A stretch of DNA of 10,544 nucleotides from JBBRGG01 sp038240875. GTDB taxonomy: Bacteria > Planctomycetota > Phycisphaerae > Phycisphaerales > UBA1924. The notes under the pieces are model-generated. The model saw only the letters and a program-made list of their open reading frames with translations. It was not told the origin of the DNA and did not search any database. The stretch lies in the NCBI GenBank assembly GCA_038240875.1, contig JBBRGG010000128.1:1-10544 (forward strand). The letters are read 5' to 3'. Of this stretch, positions 7,291 through 10,544 are shown piece by piece (position 1 is the first letter of the stretch; each line of letters opens with the position of its first letter). The translations under genes and the position numbers were made by a program.

Positions 7291-9278
7291 CCTTTCGTGA
7301 GCGTTTGGCCAAGCTGGATCGAATCCAGCAATCTCTGGGCTTTCGTATCGGCGCGTCGATCTTCGTCACGCTGGTCGTGGTCGTGCTGGCGGTGACGCAT
7401 GTTGTCGCGCGCAACGCGCCAGTCGCGTCTGGGACAGGATCTGATTCGGGCGTGGCAGCTGGCTCGGCACTTGCGCCGCAAGAAGGCGAGTCTGACGCGC
7501 AACGGCTCGAACGCGAACGGCTGAACGCGGGGATCGCTGCGAGCGACAAAATCATCACTTCGATTATGTCGCGCGGGTCAACATCGAATCGTTTGTACAC
7601 GATGGCGTTGCTCGGCTGGTGCGTTGCCATTGGCGCGATCTGGCTGGGCGTTGGTCTCACGATGGGCGGTGTACTTGTCGGCGGTGCGGCTGTGTTGCTG
7701 CCGATGTACATCTTTATGCCGTCGCTTCGCGGGACGGCGACGCTGCTCGCGGGCGTTTTGATCTTGTTTATTTCGCTGATCACGCTGATGCGGGTCGCGG
7801 GGATGCTCCTTTCGGCTCCGTATCGCTCGATAGCGATCGCGCGAAATGTGTTGACTGAGGCGACTCGCCTGAAGCTGACGTCCATATTCATCTTGATATT
7901 GATCTTCGGACTGGCCGCGCTGCCTGGGTTGCTGGATCCGAACACGCCGCTGCGGTATCGGGTGCAGTCGTTCTTGCAGTGGGGGACTGGTGGCACGTTC
8001 TTTATCATCTCGCTGCTGACCGTTGTATTCTCGGTTGCAACGGTTGCATTTGAGCAGCGAGACAAAGTGATCTGGCAGACGATGACCAAGCCGGTTGCGC
8101 ACTGGGAATACATCCTGGGCAAGTGGTTGGGTGTGACGGTGCTTGCGGGCGTATTGCTGCTGGTTTCATCGAGTGGCATTTATTTGTTCGCGCAGTACCT
8201 TCGCCAGCAGCCGGCGCTAGGAGAGAGTTCGGCGTACGTCTCGGGTGATGGCGATGGGAGCGTGACCGACGACCGTCGTGTGCTTGAGACGCAGATATTA
8301 GTGGCGAGGCTGACCAAGCAGCCTCAACCTCCCGAAGTTGATCAGAAGCAATTCGACCTGAATGTGCAAACCAAGGTCGAGGAAGAAGCCAACAGGATTT
8401 TGGGTTCGGGCTCGTCGGGTGTTGAGGCGTTTGCGCAGCGGTCGGATGAGATGCGGGAGAAGATATCATCGGACCTTCGTAAGAGCGTGAACATCGCGTA
8501 TCGCACGCTGGACGTTGGCCAGACTCAGTATTTCATGTTTGAAGGGTTAGGCTCGGCGCGAAACAGTTCGACGCCGGTGATTCTGCGGTACAAGATCAAT
8601 TCGGGAACGGATCGCCCGGACGCGTTGTATCGGTTGACGTTTATCTTTCCGGGTGTGCAGGGCGCGCTGGTGCAGGAAGTTGGGCTCGCCAAGTTTCATT
8701 ATTTGGAGTTGTTGCCAACGGTTGTGGATGCGGAAGGCAAGCTGGTCGTCGGGATCGCCAATGGTGATTTCGAGACACGACGGCCAAACCCATTTGGTCT
8801 TTCATTCCCGAAAGATGGTTTGGAAGTTTCGTTCTCGGTTGGCTCGTTTGAGGCCAATTTCGTGCGTGTGGTAGCGGTGCTATGGCTAAAGCTCGCATTT
8901 CTAGCGATGGTTGGCGTCTTCATGGCGACATTCACAAGCTTCCCGGTTGCGTGCCTGGTGAGCTTTGCGATTTATGCATCTGCCGAGGGAGCGACGTTCT
9001 TGCTTGGTGCATTGGAAAATTATCGCACGCAAACCAACGAGGGGCAAACGCTGTATTTCAATGTGGGGATCGCCTTTATCGCGACATGGATTTCCAAGGC
9101 GTTCAAGGTGTATTCAGATTTGCAGCCGACATCGCGATTGGTCGATGGGCGATTGCTTGGGTGGAGTGATGTGGCGCAGGGGACGGTTGTGCTGGCGTGC
9201 TGGATTGGCGTGTTGTTCTTAGCCGCGGTTACAACGTTTAGACGTCGCGAACTGGCGACATATTCGGGTAACGGTTGA
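7287..9278 (+). CDS. ABC-2 type transporter permease with large ectodomain
   Basis: This 663-aa polytopic protein is the membrane partner of the ATPase encoded immediately upstream. Hydrophobic segments are at about residues 20-40, 104-122, 124-144, 150-174, 197-214, 236-254, 279-303, 527-550, 551-574, 588-605 and 630-649. The stretch around ALPGLLDP (210-217) and the block VAFEQRDKVIWQTMTKPV (253-270) to ILGKWLGV (276-283) resemble the ABC-2/NosY-like permease core, including the amphipathic coupling region. Between the helices ending near 303 and starting near 527 there is a soluble segment of about 220 residues. Its first half is charged and probably helical (330-400) and its second half rich in beta-strand-like sequence (410-525). 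It is placed outside the cytoplasm by topology, though helix-count errors could change this. Typical ABC-2 permeases are 250-400 aa, so the protein is large. The first periplasmic-like loop (41-103) is Ser/Gly/Ala-rich. GTG start supported by a strong ribosome binding site and by the GTGA overlap. Substrate unknown. Confidence 0.92.
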   Translation: MTFRERLAKLDRIQQSLGFRIGASIFVTLVVVVLAVTHVVARNAPVASGTGSDSGVAAGSALAPQEGESDAQRLERERLNAGIAASDKIITSIMSRGSTSNRLYTMALLGWCVAIGAIWLGVGLTMGGVLVGGAAVLLPMYIFMPSLRGTATLLAGVLILFISLITLMRVAGMLLSAPYRSIAIARNVLTEATRLKLTSIFILILIFGLAALPGLLDPNTPLRYRVQSFLQWGTGGTFFIISLLTVVFSVATVAFEQRDKVIWQTMTKPVAHWEYILGKWLGVTVLAGVLLLVSSSGIYLFAQYLRQQPALGESSAYVSGDGDGSVTDDRRVLETQILVARLTKQPQPPEVDQKQFDLNVQTKVEEEANRILGSGSSGVEAFAQRSDEMREKISSDLRKSVNIAYRTLDVGQTQYFMFEGLGSARNSSTPVILRYKINSGTDRPDALYRLTFIFPGVQGALVQEVGLAKFHYLELLPTVVDAEGKLVVGIANGDFETRRPNPFGLSFPKDGLEVSFSVGSFEANFVRVVAVLWLKLAFLAMVGVFMATFTSFPVACLVSFAIYASAEGATFLLGALENYRTQTNEGQTLYFNVGIAFIATWISKAFKVYSDLQPTSRLVDGRLLGWSDVAQGTVVLACWIGVLFLAAVTTFRRRELATYSGNG

Positions 9279-9372
9279 TGCTGGCGCTCGTGGGTTGGGT
9301 TGGACGAGGTAAGCGAGTAGCATATTTCTTGATGGACGAACGAGTTGTAGTGAGTGTTTGGGAGCATTGCTC
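9279..9372 (+). other. Short gap holding a possible 32-codon coupling ORF
   Basis: The permease stop and an ATG overlap (TGA 9276-9278, ATG 9278-9280). That ATG opens 32 codons ending at TGA 9374-9376, which in turn overlaps the ATG of the next gene (9373-9375). The encoded peptide is short and unlike anything I recognise. It may let ribosomes pass from the permease gene to the next one, or be chance. I see no terminator hairpin in the gap, so the next gene can be cotranscribed. Confidence 0.3.
9360..9364 (+). promoter_or_regulatory. Ribosome binding site for the gene at 9373
   Basis: GGGAG stands eight bases before ATG 9373. An in-frame TAA at 9310-9312 limits any upstream extension, so the start is well fixed. 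Confidence 0.6.
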
Positions 9373-10544
9373 ATGAGGAACAACACCAAGGTTCGCTTGC
9401 TTGCCAGCGTCGGCCTTGCGCTGTGCCTAGGGGCATCGACGGGTTTGTCCACGCTTCTGAGCTCGATTGCCGGGCGAAGCAAGCTGGTGTATACAGATCG
9501 CGCGGAAGATGGCGCGTCGGCGGAAGTGGTCGCAGGGATCGCGATGGGCGCGTTCCGAGGCATCTTCGTCAACTTCCTATGGATGCGTGCCAACGATCTT
9601 AAGGAAGATGGCAAGTTCTTTGAATCGGTGGAGCTTGCACGCGTGATCACGCGGTTGCAGCCACGCTTTCCGCGCGTGTGGGTCTTTCACGCGTGGAATC
9701 TGGCGTACAACATTTCGGTGCAGACCCAGACGCGTGAAGAGCGATGGGCATGGGTGAACGCGGGGATTCGTCTGCTTCGTGACGAAGGAATTCCGGCGAA
9801 CCCCAATGACTTGCTCTTGCACAAAGAGTTGTCGTGGATTTTCATTCACAAAATCGGCGGGTTTACCGATGATGTGAACCCGTACTACAAATTACGGCTG
9901 GCCCAAGAGTGGACGGCGATCATGGGCCCGCCGCCAAGGATCAAGGCGGAGGATCGCACGCGCGATGGCGCGATTAAGACGTACGTCGCGTGGCTCAACA
10001 CGATTGCTACTGCGCCCGATAGCTTTGACGCGCTCAAGCAAGTCGAGCCGAGCGTGCGTGATCTGCTTCGCAACGTCAAGGACGCGGTGGGGCCGATGCC
10101 CGACAGCACGCTCTTGATGCGGTACGAGATGTGGAAAGCGTACAAACAATCGGGGCAGCAGAGCTTAGTAGAGAAGCTACTGCCTGCGGAAGTAAAGAAG
10201 TTTGGCACGGTGATTGACGATCCTGCGCTGGCCAAGGCGTGGGCGGCGATCATTCCATACATGCGTAAGCAAGTGCTCCAGCAGGAGTACCGCATGGACA
10301 TCAACCGCATGATTCGCTACACCGAAAAATATGGCCCGATTGATTGGCGGCATTCCGCTGCACACTCGCTCTATTGGTCGGCGACGGGCGTCGAGCTCGC
10401 ATCCAATCGCTGGGTCGAATCGACACGCAAAGATTTCGATTTCATCAACACCGATCGCATCGTGGCGCAGAGCGTTCAAGAGTTGTACCGCTCGGGCGAG
10501 GTGTACTTTGATTTCTTTGCTTCGTCGATGGGGCAGTACGCGTT
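9373..10544 (+). CDS. Membrane-anchored, TPR-like protein of unknown function (3' end missing)
   Basis: Open from ATG 9373 to the right edge with no stop, giving at least 390 residues; the C-terminus lies outside the window. A hydrophobic segment at about residues 8-30 is a signal anchor or signal peptide; Cys18 is preceded by Leu, so it is not a proper lipobox. The rest is helical and rich in Trp, Tyr, Arg and Leu. VFHAWNLAYNISVQTQTREE (104-123) and the flanking FFESVELARVITRLQPRFPRV (82-102) have the spacing of TPR-like helix pairs, and RLLRDEGIPANP (133-144), SWIFIHKIGG (154-163) and GPIDWRHSAAHSLYWSATG (321-339) look like strongly conserved blocks. From memory, uncharacterised planctomycete proteins carry very similar blocks; I could not check this. 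No catalytic motif is evident. The gene follows the ABC permease after 94 bases, suggesting a membrane-bound accessory or assembly factor for the same system. Start supported by GGGAG eight bases upstream. Confidence 0.88.
   Translation, partial: MRNNTKVRLLASVGLALCLGASTGLSTLLSSIAGRSKLVYTDRAEDGASAEVVAGIAMGAFRGIFVNFLWMRANDLKEDGKFFESVELARVITRLQPRFPRVWVFHAWNLAYNISVQTQTREERWAWVNAGIRLLRDEGIPANPNDLLLHKELSWIFIHKIGGFTDDVNPYYKLRLAQEWTAIMGPPPRIKAEDRTRDGAIKTYVAWLNTIATAPDSFDALKQVEPSVRDLLRNVKDAVGPMPDSTLLMRYEMWKAYKQSGQQSLVEKLLPAEVKKFGTVIDDPALAKAWAAIIPYMRKQVLQQEYRMDINRMIRYTEKYGPIDWRHSAAHSLYWSATGVELASNRWVESTRKDFDFINTDRIVAQSVQELYRSGEVYFDFFASSMGQYA

Noticed and set aside
7181..8179. 332-codon minus-strand ORF across the ATPase tail and permease
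   Set aside because: Antisense to transmembrane coding sequence, rich in Ser, Thr and Pro, with no domain.
1..10544. CRISPR array, insertion sequence, tRNA or rRNA
   Set aside because: No regularly spaced repeats, transposase motifs, terminal inverted repeats or tRNA/rRNA-like segments were seen on reading the window.

Overview
The window reads as bacterial chromosome of about 55-60% GC, with tightly packed genes all on the + strand. The gene content and the style of the last protein point to Planctomycetota, possibly the class Phycisphaerae. This is an inference from protein features and remembered family patterns; no rRNA or other taxonomic marker is present.

Layout. Positions 1-895 hold no gene I can defend. 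This stretch is purine-poor, contains a cluster of short palindromes (296-416), a 12-bp tandem repeat (504-527) and a weak AT-rich promoter-like box (743-748). One frame is open from the left edge to 603 but does not look like a normal protein. From 896 to the right edge there are six co-directional genes: (1) a 700-aa HflK-like SPFH protein with an unusual polytopic N-terminal membrane domain; (2) an HflC-like SPFH protein of 375 aa; (3) a second HflK-like SPFH protein of 558 aa with an Ala/Lys/Glu-rich insertion; (4) an ABC ATPase of 442 aa with a long disordered tail; (5) an ABC-2 type permease of 663 aa with a large ectodomain; (6) a membrane-anchored protein with helical, TPR-like sequence, cut by the right edge. 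Genes 2-3 and 4-5 overlap by 4 bases, genes 3-4 are 12 bases apart, and gaps of 150 and 94 bases separate genes 1-2 and 5-6. Genes 2-5 are almost certainly one operon; genes 1 and 6 probably belong to it.

Working model (inference). In Escherichia coli, HflK and HflC alternate in a membrane cage around the FtsH protease. Here two HflK-type subunits and one HflC-type subunit are encoded with an ABC-2 transporter, and no ftsH is visible in the window. The three SPFH proteins may build a heteromeric membrane scaffold that encloses or organises the transporter, with gene 6 as a membrane-associated accessory factor. The transported substrate cannot be read from the sequence.
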